39,553 nucleotides of DNA from CAYJXJ01 sp964374095 (GCA_964374095.1 CAYJXJ010000018.1:1-39553); one strand, 5' to 3'; shown: positions 22,682 through 31,254, counted from the stretch's first letter. Made by a program: numbers and translations. The notes: generated by a model not told the origin, from the sequence alone.

Positions 22682-22721
22682 TTTTCCACGGCACTTGGAA
22701 CGTTCCAAGTCTTGTGGATAA
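22682..22721. promoter_or_regulatory. 18-bp palindrome flanked by DnaA-box-like sequences
   Basis: ACTTGGAACGTTCCAAGT (22693-22710) is a perfect palindrome. On its right TTATCCACA (minus strand, 22721-22713) is a perfect DnaA box. On its left TTTTCCACG (22682-22690) is a near match in the opposite orientation. The site lies in the divergent gap between the phosphoesterase and flippase genes. Confidence 0.6.
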
Positions 22722-22788
22722 CCGACGCTGGCCGCCTCGACTTGGTGGAGTCATGGAGCGCCCCCAACCTCGCATCCCGGACCTTTGC

Positions 22789-22794
22789 TAGAAT
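22789..22794 (+). promoter_or_regulatory. -10 box (TAGAAT) for the leader ORF and flippase
   Basis: TAGAAT lies just before the GGAGG (22800-22804) of the short ORF at 22810. No -35 match is obvious. Confidence 0.4.
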
Positions 22795-22809
22795 CCGCGG
22801 AGGAAAACC

Positions 22810-22860
22810 ATGCTTTCTTTCCGGAATCGACAAGGAATCAAGCATTCCCTTCGCTTATGA
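22810..22860 (+). CDS. 16-residue leader peptide overlapping the flippase start
   Basis: ATG 22810 has a strong GGAGG six bases upstream and encodes MLSFRNRQGIKHSLRL. Its stop TGA shares bases with the flippase ATG (ATGA at 22857-22860). The flippase ATG has no ribosome-binding site of its own, so it probably depends on translation of this short ORF. Confidence 0.55.
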   Translation: MLSFRNRQGIKHSLRL

Positions 22861-24335
22861 TCGAGCGCCTCAAGAGCCTCGCCCGGGAGACGCTGGTCTA
22901 TGGATTCTCGACCGTCCTCGGCCGGCTGCTCAACGTCCTGCTGCTGCCCCTCTACACGCATACCCTGCGGCCCGGGGACTACGGGGTCGTGGCGACCCTC
23001 TTCGCCTACATCGCCTTCCTCAACATCCTCTACACGCGCGGCATGGAATTAGCCTACATGCGCCAGGCGTCGGCCGAGAGCGGCGAGAGCCGCCTCTTCT
23101 CGACCGCCTTCTGGTCCCTCGCCGCCGGCGCGCTGGGCTTTTCCGCCCTTCTGCACGTTCTGGCGGATCCCCTCGCCGCGGCCGCGGGCCTCGGCTCGGG
23201 CGGCACGACCCTGGTGCGCTACGCCGCGTGGATCATGGCGACCGACGCCATCGCGGTCATCCCTCTCGCGGAGCTCCGCCTGACGCACCAGGCCTGGACG
23301 TTCGTCGGCGTCCGGGCGGCCAACATCGCGCTCAACGTCGCCCTGAGCATCATCTTCCTGGCCGGCCTGGGTCTGGGTGTGGAAGGGGTGCTCATGGCGA
23401 CCCTGGCCGCCTCGAGCGCCTCGTTGGCGATGCTCGCTCCCGTGGTCGCCCGGCGCCTGGGCGCGGAATTCGACCGCGACTCCCACGGCGCCCTGCTTCG
23501 CTTCGGGCTGCCGCTGGTCCCCGCCGGGCTGGCCACGACGGCCATCCAGGTCCTCGACCGCCCCATCCTCAAAGCCCTCACCGATGATGCCAGCGTGGGA
23601 CTCTACCAGGCCAATTGCAAGCTGGCCGCCTTCATGCTCCTGGGAGTCAACATGTTCGACGCGGCCTTTAGGCCCTTTTACCTCCAGCGCGCCGCCGACC
23701 CCGATCATCGGGAGGTCATGGCCCGGGTCATGACCTACTTTGTCGCGGGCGCGACCGCCTTTCTGCTCGCGGTTTGGCTCTTCCTCCCGGACATCGTGGC
23801 TCTTCCCATGCCCGGAGGACGCACCTTGATCCACCGGGATTATTGGCCGGGATTGCGGATCGTGCCGTGGATCATGCTGGGCTACCTTCTCCACGGGGTA
23901 TACTTCAACCTCCTGGCCCCCTTGAGCCTGGCCCGCCGCACGGACCTGGTGGCCTATGCGACGGCGGCCGGCGCCGCGATCAACGTGGCCGGCAACTTCG
24001 CCCTCGTTCCCCGCTGGGGCATCGATGGAGCGGCGGCCGCCACGGTCCTGGCCTACGCGGCCATGGCCGCCACGCTCCTAACCCACGCCCGCCGGGTCTA
24101 TCCGATTCCTTATGAATACTCCCGGTTGGCGAAGGTGGGGGCCTGCGGGGCGGGGCTGGCCGCCGCGGCGTCGATTTGGCCCGCGGCGATGAGCGCCTCG
24201 GGAGGCGCGGGGCTGCTGGCGCGGCTCGCCCTTCTCGGCCTGTTCCCCGCCGCTCTGGCCGCCTGCGGGTTCCTCGCCCCCGAGGAGCGCCGGGTCCTGC
24301 TAGGGGCCCGGCGGGGGGAGAGGGGCGGGGTCTAG
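22857..24335 (+). CDS. MOP-family polysaccharide flippase (Wzx-like)
   Basis: 492 residues, with about 12-14 hydrophobic helices along the whole length. RETLVYGFSTVLGRLLNVLLLPLYT at the N-terminus and DRPILKALTDDASVGLYQANCKLA in the middle are typical of the polysaccharide-transport branch of MOP exporters, which flip lipid-linked oligosaccharides. ATG 22857 matches the family start. The 3' end overlaps the convergent gene by 36 bases. No glycosyltransferase genes are in the window, so the cargo is unknown. Confidence 0.9.
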   Translation: MIERLKSLARETLVYGFSTVLGRLLNVLLLPLYTHTLRPGDYGVVATLFAYIAFLNILYTRGMELAYMRQASAESGESRLFSTAFWSLAAGALGFSALLHVLADPLAAAAGLGSGGTTLVRYAAWIMATDAIAVIPLAELRLTHQAWTFVGVRAANIALNVALSIIFLAGLGLGVEGVLMATLAASSASLAMLAPVVARRLGAEFDRDSHGALLRFGLPLVPAGLATTAIQVLDRPILKALTDDASVGLYQANCKLAAFMLLGVNMFDAAFRPFYLQRAADPDHREVMARVMTYFVAGATAFLLAVWLFLPDIVALPMPGGRTLIHRDYWPGLRIVPWIMLGYLLHGVYFNLLAPLSLARRTDLVAYATAAGAAINVAGNFALVPRWGIDGAAAATVLAYAAMAATLLTHARRVYPIPYEYSRLAKVGACGAGLAAAASIWPAAMSASGGAGLLARLALLGLFPAALAACGFLAPEERRVLLGARRGERGGV

Positions 24336-26072
24336 CTCCCGGGCCGACCAGAGGATGAGGTCTTCCCCCGCGAAGCAATAGAGGGCCTCGACCGGGCCGC
24401 CCTGGTGCGCTTCCAAAACGCGCGCCAATCGTCCCAGCTTGCGCAAACCCTCCGGAGCGAGGAGCGGCGCGTCCGGCCGCTGGAGAAGCCTTCCCTGCCC
24501 ATCGATGACCAAGTGGACGGAGACGACCCGGCCGGTCACGACTCCCTCGACGTCTCCCGAACCCGCGCTCACCGCGATCCGCAAGGCCGCCGCGCCGGGC
24601 GGGCGCGAGAGGAGCGCCCCCGAGACCCCGCAGGGCTCCACCCGGGCCAGCGACACCTCGGCCTCGGAAACCGAGAGCGGACGCCGATCGCGCCGCCGCG
24701 CCCCCAAGGCCCGCGGGCTCCAGAGGGCCGACCACGCCTCGCGAACTCCTTCCCAGCCCGGCGCCGCGGCGGGGCGCGGGCCGGCGCCGGGGACCAGCGC
24801 GGCCCATGGGCCGCGGTCCGGGAGCAGCGCCGAGATCTCGCGCGCCAAATCGGGGGGAATCGGAACGCCGGCGATGAGCTCCCGCGCGCGGGCGGAGCGC
24901 TGCCCCGGACGCAGGGAAGTGTCTTGCGAGATTCGGCCGAGAGATTCGCCGAGACCCGCCTGGGCGACGTAGCGGAAGTAGAAACTCCCGGGCAAAGGCA
25001 CCGCTCGAGGCCCGCGGACGCCGATCCCCCGCAGGAGCGGCTCCATCCCTTGCGGCGCGGCCTCCGGGACCGTTCCCGCGCGCTTCTCGAGCGCCGCGAG
25101 TCCGGAGTCTAATTCCCGGCGGCCCCCGGGACTGTCCAGGGCCTCGCCCAGGAGCCTGACTCTCTCGACGCCGGCGCGGGCCCGCGCCAGCAGCCGGCCC
25201 GCCAAGGACGGCGGCTCGGCGACGGCGGCGGAGAGCGCTGAAAGGACGCGCCGCCGCTCGCGCGCCAGCACCCGGGACTCGGCGTTCTTCAATACCGAGC
25301 GCGCGGGACCATCCAAGATCGGCGCGATGTCGGACCGGAGCTGCCGAAGATCCGCGGCGCCCGCCGCGCCCCCGACCCGCTCGGCAACCTCGCTGATGAG
25401 CGCGGCCGCCAAAGCCCCTTTCAGCCCGTCCCTCGCCGATGAGATCTCCTCGACCGCCCATCGCGACAAGGCGCCGGCGTCCCTGAGTCCGTCATAGGCG
25501 CGCACGGCCGCGGCCAAGGACAGCCAGGATTGGCCTTCGGAGGCCGCGCGGAGGATGATCCGCCCACCGGCGGGGTCGAGGGTGACGATATCGCCCTCGG
25601 CCAGCCGCACCGGGACGCTCCCGGAGGCGCGCCGGACTTCGAAGCCGGCGATCTTCTCCGCCTCGCCCGGGACCGGGCGGGAGCCGACGATCCCGCCCGC
25701 GCCGCCGGCATTCCAGAGGACCTGGTCTCCCAAGAGTATCGCGGGAACGCCATGGAGCCGCGCGAGGCTGGGACCCGGGTCGAGCATGCGTCCGGCCGTG
25801 ACGAGGCCCTCCAGCATCCGCGCCGAAACTCCGAGCCCCGCGGGCATGGACGGCGAAGCCAGGATCAGGCCCCCGGCCGCCGCGCGGCGAGGATCGAAGG
25901 TGAGGGGCGCGGTGACGCGCCGTCCGTGGCCCAGGCTGGCCGTCAAGCCCTGCAGCCAAACGCCCTCATCGGCTCGCGTCCGCTCGGCCAGGGAGGCCAG
26001 ATCCGGAGCGGTCGGCGCTGGGGCGGCGGCGGCCAAAAAGGCCAGAAGCAGCGCTTCAGCCGCCGGAGGCAT
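24300..26072 (-). CDS. Exported PEP-synthase-like protein with permuted domains
   Basis: 590 residues from ATG 26072, which begins a signal-like segment (MPPAAEALLLAFLAAAA). Residues about 45-175 resemble the swivelling domain of PEP synthase/PPDK (GPSLARLHGVPAIL, then GDIVTLDPAGGRIIL), but the phospho-histidine is absent. A helical region follows. The C-terminal third (about 350-590: FYFRYVAQAGLGESL, VSGALLSRPPG, VEALYCFAGEDLILWSARELD) resembles the ATP-grasp domain, which normally comes first. The order is reversed, and an exported protein would lack ATP. It is probably a pseudoenzyme. The start overlaps the upstream gene by 17 bases. Confidence 0.6.
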   Translation of the reverse strand: MPPAAEALLLAFLAAAAPAPTAPDLASLAERTRADEGVWLQGLTASLGHGRRVTAPLTFDPRRAAAGGLILASPSMPAGLGVSARMLEGLVTAGRMLDPGPSLARLHGVPAILLGDQVLWNAGGAGGIVGSRPVPGEAEKIAGFEVRRASGSVPVRLAEGDIVTLDPAGGRIILRAASEGQSWLSLAAAVRAYDGLRDAGALSRWAVEEISSARDGLKGALAAALISEVAERVGGAAGAADLRQLRSDIAPILDGPARSVLKNAESRVLARERRRVLSALSAAVAEPPSLAGRLLARARAGVERVRLLGEALDSPGGRRELDSGLAALEKRAGTVPEAAPQGMEPLLRGIGVRGPRAVPLPGSFYFRYVAQAGLGESLGRISQDTSLRPGQRSARARELIAGVPIPPDLAREISALLPDRGPWAALVPGAGPRPAAAPGWEGVREAWSALWSPRALGARRRDRRPLSVSEAEVSLARVEPCGVSGALLSRPPGAAALRIAVSAGSGDVEGVVTGRVVSVHLVIDGQGRLLQRPDAPLLAPEGLRKLGRLARVLEAHQGGPVEALYCFAGEDLILWSARELDPAPLPPPGP

Positions 26073-28068
26073 CCGGCCGCAGGAGGTAACGCACGGACGC
26101 CGGGGAAAGTCCCGGTCCGGAGCCGATCTCGGCCCGGGCAAAGGCCAGGTGGCCCGCCTCCGGATCACGCAAAACCGTCAGCCAGAGCACCCGTCCATCC
26201 CGGAGCGCCACGCCGGAAACCTGCGCCACGAGCCCTCCCACCCGCGCCACCTCCTGGTAGCGCCGGGGGTCGTAATCAAGTTCGGCCACGGTCCCGGCCA
26301 GTTCGGCCGCCGAACTCGCTCCCCGCCGCACATCCTCAAGCAGCCGGGCCAGCACGTCGGCTCGTGGAACGACCGGAACGCCGGCGCTACGGGCCGCGCC
26401 GGGGTCGCGAAGGCGGCGCGACATCTCGGAAATCCAGTAGAAGCCTCCGGCCCCGGAACCGGCGTCCAACTGGGCCAGGGCTCGGGCGGACAACGCATCG
26501 AACTCGCCGGCTCCCTCCGCGCGCGCCGCGGATTCCAGACGCCTCTCGGCGTCGCCCAGGGCGAGTCGGCCCCCCGAATCTCCCGTGAGGCTCTCATACC
26601 GCGCGGCCAGCACGCGGCCACGGCGCAGGGCTTGACGGGCTTGCGCCAGGGTCATGCCCCGCGTTCCGCCGAGGGCTCCCCACGCCTCCTCGCCCGCCGC
26701 AATCGCCTCGTCCCGCAGGCGGCGGGACTGCGCGCCGTCCGGAGCGCGACGGGTCATGCGGCCGATAGCCACCCGCGGCCGAGCGACGACCGCCTTCAGA
26801 AGATAGCGGCCCGAATGATAGAACGAGCTCACGCGGCCCGCGCCGCGCGAACGCAGATCGCCGTAGATGAGCCGCGCCCCGTTGACCGCGGTCGGTTTGG
26901 CGCGGAAAGCGGCCGCGATGTCGAGCCCGGCCGCGCCCGGAAGCTCTCCGCCGCGCCCGGCGGGCTCCAACGCCCAGGAATAGTTTTTAGGCACGCGCGC
27001 CACCGCGGCGGGGGGAAGGACCGCGGTCCACGCCGACCCCCGGCCTCGCGCGAACCAAATCTTGGCCTTCGGCGTGGTCGAGGCCGGAGGCCGAACGCCC
27101 CCGCCGCTTTGCGGAGCCAGCCGGGCAGTCGGCGGGGACGCCAGTTGGGACTGCACAAAGGATTGGAGACGGGAGAGATTGGAAATGAGAGGGCTTCCCG
27201 GCACGCTGAGCAAGCCCTGCCAGGATTCCAAAGCTCCGAGAGCGCGGCGGACCTCCCCGGCCGAGCCGGCCCGCGCCGCGTCCAGCCCCGCGGCGGCCAG
27301 AGCCGGAAGCGCCCAGCGCGCCTTGCTGGAGGCGGCGGCCTTGGCGGCCGCGGTGAAGGCCGCGGCCGCGGGGGCGGACAGAGATTCAACGGCGGATTCG
27401 ATCGCCGACCGGTAAAGTCCGGGGGCGTCGTGGCCGGAGGCGGAGTTGGCGAGCCTTACGGTCTGTCGCAACTGCGCTTCCCGCGCCACGGTTTCGCCCG
27501 CGACCCCCTCCGCGCCGGCCTTGGCGGAAGGCTCCCAGGCGGGGGGACGGCGGAGCATGGCGTCAAAGAGGCGGTCGAGGGTGCCGGCCACCGCGGCGGG
27601 GGTCTCGGCCGCGCCGGGGGAAGCTTGCGCCCGACGCACGTCGCGGACCGTATCCTCGAGGACCTCAACCGGAGAAACTCCGCCCGAAGGCCCCGGCCGC
27701 GACGTGGATTCGACCGGAGAGAGGAGCCGGCGCGGATTCTGGGGAGTTCCCTGCGGCTCCGGTGTCGGTTGAAATTCAGCCCTGGGACCGGCGATCGCGC
27801 CCAACTCCGGAGCGGCCATGCCGTCGAGGGCTTGGAAGGAAACGTCGCGGCCGACCGTGACCCCGGGGGCATTGCCGTAGGAGCGGACCGTGCCCGAGAA
27901 ATCCTGATTGCCCAGGGAGCCGCCGGCATTGACGCCGCCCGTGCCGATGCCTCCGGGAAGGCCGCTGAAAACGTTGCCGCCGCCGGCCCCGGTGTGGGTC
28001 TGGGGAGTCTCGATGGTCAAAGAGAAGGCCGGCAGGGCCCACGCCAAAAGCAACGCGGCTGTCGCCAT
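26056..28068 (-). CDS. Large exported protein of unknown function
   Basis: 670 residues. The signal peptide is MATAALLLAWALPAFS. The next 60 residues are Gly/Asn-rich (GAGGGNVFSGLPGGIGTGG), followed by a Pro-rich linker, then mostly Ala/Arg-rich helical segments to about 500 and a mixed C-terminal domain. No family is recognised. The TATAAT box ends 8 bases before the ATG, so the message is probably leaderless. It is coupled to the PEP-synthase-like gene by a 17-base overlap, so the two probably work together. Confidence 0.75.
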   Translation of the reverse strand: MATAALLLAWALPAFSLTIETPQTHTGAGGGNVFSGLPGGIGTGGVNAGGSLGNQDFSGTVRSYGNAPGVTVGRDVSFQALDGMAAPELGAIAGPRAEFQPTPEPQGTPQNPRRLLSPVESTSRPGPSGGVSPVEVLEDTVRDVRRAQASPGAAETPAAVAGTLDRLFDAMLRRPPAWEPSAKAGAEGVAGETVAREAQLRQTVRLANSASGHDAPGLYRSAIESAVESLSAPAAAAFTAAAKAAASSKARWALPALAAAGLDAARAGSAGEVRRALGALESWQGLLSVPGSPLISNLSRLQSFVQSQLASPPTARLAPQSGGGVRPPASTTPKAKIWFARGRGSAWTAVLPPAAVARVPKNYSWALEPAGRGGELPGAAGLDIAAAFRAKPTAVNGARLIYGDLRSRGAGRVSSFYHSGRYLLKAVVARPRVAIGRMTRRAPDGAQSRRLRDEAIAAGEEAWGALGGTRGMTLAQARQALRRGRVLAARYESLTGDSGGRLALGDAERRLESAARAEGAGEFDALSARALAQLDAGSGAGGFYWISEMSRRLRDPGAARSAGVPVVPRADVLARLLEDVRRGASSAAELAGTVAELDYDPRRYQEVARVGGLVAQVSGVALRDGRVLWLTVLRDPEAGHLAFARAEIGSGPGLSPASVRYLLRPDASGG

Positions 28069-28076
28069 GTAGACTT

Positions 28077-28082
28077 ATTATA
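28077..28082 (-). promoter_or_regulatory. -10 box (TATAAT) for the 28068 gene
   Basis: A perfect TATAAT lies 8 bases before the ATG. No -35 match lies 16-18 bp upstream. Confidence 0.6.
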
Positions 28083-28603
28083 GGCTTCCCGGGGCCGGGC
28101 CGCCTGGGCTCAAGGTCCCACGGGGGACTGGGCCTTTCGCCGGGCTTAGCGCCGGCGGAGATACTCAGCGGCGGCGCGAGGCGGGGTCCGGACCCGGATT
28201 TTGCGATAGCGATGCCTTTCGGCCGCATCGCCCTCATGCTACGGTTACCTCCACCGGTGGAGGTAAAATGGCGTCCCTCCGCTGGGCGCCGTGATGTGTT
28301 CGGAAAGAAATGTCCCGAATCCAAATGCGTTGCGTTAGAAATAGCTCTTTGGACCCCTGGGCTTTCCTGCAACCCCCAGGGAGCGGACTGGTGTGATTGC
28401 AAAATCCGGGTCCGGACGCAGCGGCACACGGCCGAGGCGAGCGGGGTGACCTTATCCGCACCGGGGCGGATAGGTGAAGTCGGGAGAAAAACCCGTGGCG
28501 AACTCGTCGCCGCGTGTACTAGTTCTACTGTCGGACATGCATTGATCGCGCATGATCCCAACTCGGCGGACCGGACTTGTGATGGGCATGGGCGTTTGGT
28601 CAC
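28083..28603. other. Intergenic stretch with palindromes
   Basis: No convincing gene on either strand. It contains a perfect 22-bp palindrome (28245-28266, TTACCTCCACC and its complement) and a hairpin with TATCCGC/GCGGATA arms (28448-28472) that recurs at 34595-34620. A CCCCTGGG/CCCAGGG dyad lies near 28356-28382. Confidence 0.6.
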
Positions 28604-29299
28604 TCAGGCACCGGGAGGAGGCCGCAGGGCGATGCGCAGGGTCCCAGCCAGACAGGCGAGACCGGCCGCGGTCCAGAGCAGGGCCCAGGCGGCGGGCGGC
28701 AGAGGCAAGATTTCCTTCGAGAACATCACGGCGTCGGTGTTCTGTCCGCCCGCGCCCGCCAGCAGGTACCGCAGGTCGAAGAAGGCGTGGAGGCAGACCA
28801 TCGAGCCCAGGAAGGTCAGGATGAGGTCGTTGACTTCCTCCGAGAGCCGCTTTCCGACCCAGGCGAGGGCCAGGCCCAGGCCGAGGCCGTAAAGCAGGCC
28901 GGTCGAGGTCCGCACGTAGATAAGGGTACCCGCGGCGACCACCAGGCCCAGGGCCATGGAGACCAGGCGGTCGTAGCGCGTGCGGCAGGCGGCCAGCAGG
29001 ATGGCGCAGCCCCAGGCCATGGAGCCGGGGTACCCGGCGGCGAGGGTGAGCCAGCGCCAGCCCCCGGCCACCAGGCAGAGTCCCCCTCCCCCCGGGTAGA
29101 CCTCGATGCGCACCACCGTTCCTCCGGTCAGCAGTCCCGCGGCGGCGTGGCTGAATTCGTGCAACAGCGTGCAGAGTATGACGAGCGGGTAGAGCGCCGG
29201 GGACCGCCATTGCCACCAGGCCAGCGCGAAGGCCGCCGCCAGCAGGGCCAGCCTGGACGTCGAGAATTTCCCGGGGCTCACCGGCTCATTACAGCACAT
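28604..29299 (-). CDS. M50B-like membrane metallopeptidase
   Basis: About 231 residues with 6-7 hydrophobic helices. The zinc motif HEFSH (in LCTLLHEFSHAAAGLLTGG) is the HExxH of site-2-type proteases. FFDLRYLL near residue 195 is in the usual place of the second motif, and GGGGLCLVAGGWRWLTLAAGY is typical of the M50B-like group. The start is unsure: ATG 29326, ATG 29299 and GTG 29281 are possible, none with a good ribosome-binding site. The gene is divergent from the response regulator. Substrate unknown. Confidence 0.82.
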   Translation of the reverse strand: MCCNEPVSPGKFSTSRLALLAAAFALAWWQWRSPALYPLVILCTLLHEFSHAAAGLLTGGTVVRIEVYPGGGGLCLVAGGWRWLTLAAGYPGSMAWGCAILLAACRTRYDRLVSMALGLVVAAGTLIYVRTSTGLLYGLGLGLALAWVGKRLSEEVNDLILTFLGSMVCLHAFFDLRYLLAGAGGQNTDAVMFSKEILPLPPAAWALLWTAAGLACLAGTLRIALRPPPGA

Positions 29300-29320
29300 T
29301 TGCGGGTGGCGTTCCGGACG

Positions 29321-29349
29321 TTGCAATGCGCCTCCGAGCCTGCTAGACT
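29321..29349 (+). promoter_or_regulatory. Promoter of the CheY/MBL operon
   Basis: TTGCAA (29321-29326), 17 bp, and TAGACT (29344-29349). The GTG start lies 6 bases after the -10 box, which points to a leaderless message. Confidence 0.75.
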
Positions 29350-29355
29350 TTCCCC

Positions 29356-29721
29356 GTGGCGCGCATTCTCGTGGTGGATGATGACGACACCGTTCTCGGC
29401 TTCGCCGCCGAGGGGCTCAAGTTGGACGGGCACGAGGTCCTCGAGGCCAGGGACGGCGAGGAATCCATCCGGGTGGCGAAGGCTTCCAAGCCCCAACTCA
29501 TTTTCCTGGACCTAGCCATGCCCAATATGAACGGCTACCAGGTTTGCGAGGTGATCCGCGCCACGCCGGAGCTAAAGGGCATCAAGATCGTCGTGACTTC
29601 GGGCAAGAACTATCCCGTGGACATCAAGATGGCCAAGCAGCTGGGAGCCGACGACTATCTCGTCAAGCCCTACGGGCTCTCGGACCTGCGGGCCGCGATC
29701 CAGAAACAGCTTGATGCCTGA
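29356..29721 (+). CDS. Single-domain response regulator
   Basis: 121 residues from GTG. The acidic pocket is VVDDDD, the phospho-acceptor is Asp52 (FLDLAMPNMNG), Thr81 is in VVTSGKN, and Lys104 is in LVKPYG. It has no output domain. Its 3' end overlaps the metallo-beta-lactamase-fold gene by 8 bases, so the receiver may regulate that enzyme. No kinase is adjacent. Confidence 0.93.
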   Translation: MARILVVDDDDTVLGFAAEGLKLDGHEVLEARDGEESIRVAKASKPQLIFLDLAMPNMNGYQVCEVIRATPELKGIKIVVTSGKNYPVDIKMAKQLGADDYLVKPYGLSDLRAAIQKQLDA

Positions 29722-30589
29722 CACGCCCTTTCGGGTGCGCTTCTTCGGGACCCGGGGCTCGATCCCCTCTCCCGGCCCGCGCACCCAGACCTTCGGAGGA
29801 AACACCTCCTGCGTCGAACTCCGGGTTGAGGGCCAGATCCTGATTTGCGACGCCGGCACGGGGATCCGGGATTGCGGGGACAACCTCCTTAAAGAGTCCG
29901 GGGGCAAACCCCTCGAGGCCAAGCTCTTCGTCACCCACACCCACTGGGACCACATCCAGGGCTTCCCCTTCTTCATACCGGGCTATATCCTGGGCAACCG
30001 GTTCATCGTCCATGGACCCCACAACATGGGACGCTCCTTCGAGAAGCTTTTTCGGGACCTCATGGACCCCAATTACTTCCCGGTCCAGGTGGAGAACATG
30101 ACGGCCAAGATCGACTTCGTCGAGGTGGAGGGCCGGCCGCTGGAGTACGGGGCCTTGCAGGTCGCCTCCACTTTCACCAACCATCCCGGCATGGACATCG
30201 CCTACCGCTTCGCCATCAACGGGCGCTCGGTCGCCTACATCACCGACCATGAGAACTACGAAGCCATGCATGAACGCAACGACTACTCCCTTCGCCAGGA
30301 CAAGCTCATGGACGAATTTTGCCGGGGAGCGGACCTGCTGATCTGCGACGCCCAATACACCGACGAGGAGTACCTCAAGAAGAAGACCTGGGGCCATAGC
30401 CGCTATAAAGACACCGTCCGGTTGGCCGTGCGCTCGGGGGTCAAGGCGCTGGCGCTTCACCACCACGATCCCTACCATCCCGACGAACAGCTCGCCGAGA
30501 TGGAGAAGGATGCCAAGGCCTTCGCTAGGGCCGAGGGCGGGACGTTCGATTGCTTCATGTCCCGCGAGGGCATGGTCCTCGACGTTTGA
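29714..30589 (+). CDS. Metallo-beta-lactamase-fold hydrolase
   Basis: 291 residues. The zinc motif THTHWDH (His75, His77, Asp79, His80) is followed by TNHPGMDIAYRF, ITDHENYEAMH and LHHHDPYHPDE, which supply further ligands. FGTRGSIPSPGP at the N-terminus is typical of the branch near phosphodiesterases and RNase Z-like enzymes that is often encoded beside receiver domains. It is cytoplasmic. A cyclic-nucleotide or other signalling phosphodiester is a possible substrate, by analogy only. Confidence 0.88.
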   Translation: MPDTPFRVRFFGTRGSIPSPGPRTQTFGGNTSCVELRVEGQILICDAGTGIRDCGDNLLKESGGKPLEAKLFVTHTHWDHIQGFPFFIPGYILGNRFIVHGPHNMGRSFEKLFRDLMDPNYFPVQVENMTAKIDFVEVEGRPLEYGALQVASTFTNHPGMDIAYRFAINGRSVAYITDHENYEAMHERNDYSLRQDKLMDEFCRGADLLICDAQYTDEEYLKKKTWGHSRYKDTVRLAVRSGVKALALHHHDPYHPDEQLAEMEKDAKAFARAEGGTFDCFMSREGMVLDV

Positions 30590-31203
30590 TGCCTCTGGCC
30601 CAAATCCTGAAGGATGTTTGGCGCTGGACTTGGTTCAGCCAGGACAAGGGGATGAACTTCAACGGATACGCCCTGCGCCTGGGGCGGGAGTTCGTGCTGA
30701 TAGACCCCGCCTACGACGATGCGGCCGTGTGGGAGGAGTTCTCCATCCTCGGGCCGCCGACCGCGGTGCTCCTGACCAACAAGGACCACGAGCGCGCCTC
30801 CCACGAGGTGAGGGGGCGCTTTGGCATACCCGTCGCCATCCACGCCGCCGACGCCCCCCTCTTGGAGGTCCCGCCGGAACGCGTCTTCGAAGATGGGGCC
30901 GGCCCCGCCATCGGCTTGCGGGCCGTCCGGTTCCGGCGGCTGAAATCCCCGGGCGAATGCGCCTTCCTATGGACGGAGCGCCGGGTCCTGATCGTGGGCG
31001 ACGCGGTCACCGGCCATCCCGCGGGCGCGTTGGGGTTGGTGAAGAAGCATCAGGGTTCGCCCGCGGTGGTCTCGGAGCTGCGGGAGGTCCTCCTCCCGCT
31101 TGATTTCGACGTCCTCCTGATGGGCGACGGCGAGCCTGTCCTTTCCGGCGCCAAGAAGCTACTGGAGGGCTTCCTATCCGGGGCGGCCTCTCCCGTCACT
31201 TGA
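30589..31203 (+). CDS. Second MBL-like protein, zinc motif lost
   Basis: 204 residues, with its ATG overlapping the previous stop (TGATG). GYALRLGREFVLIDPAYDD, VLLTNKDHERASHEVRGRFGIPV and VLIVGDAVTGHP follow the MBL fold, but the HxHxDH motif is reduced to NKDHERASH. It may have lost activity or use fewer metals. It is the third gene of the CheY/MBL operon. Confidence 0.78.
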   Translation: MPLAQILKDVWRWTWFSQDKGMNFNGYALRLGREFVLIDPAYDDAAVWEEFSILGPPTAVLLTNKDHERASHEVRGRFGIPVAIHAADAPLLEVPPERVFEDGAGPAIGLRAVRFRRLKSPGECAFLWTERRVLIVGDAVTGHPAGALGLVKKHQGSPAVVSELREVLLPLDFDVLLMGDGEPVLSGAKKLLEGFLSGAASPVT

Positions 31204-31233
31204 CGCCTGCAATAATCCCCCCCTTCCTCCCGT

Positions 31234-31239
31234 TATACT
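31234..31239 (+). promoter_or_regulatory. -10 box (TATACT) of the sigma/anti-sigma operon
   Basis: TATACT followed by GAGGG (31244-31248) and GTG 31255. No clear -35 box, as might be found at an activator- or ECF-dependent promoter. Confidence 0.5.
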
Positions 31240-31254
31240 TGGCGAGGGCTCCTG

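Noticed and set aside
24300..28083. Long open frames on the plus strand (for example an 842-codon frame from 25555)
   Set aside because: They are shadows of the minus-strand exported proteins in very GC-rich DNA. They show low-complexity Arg/Ala/Pro composition and have no ribosome-binding sites.
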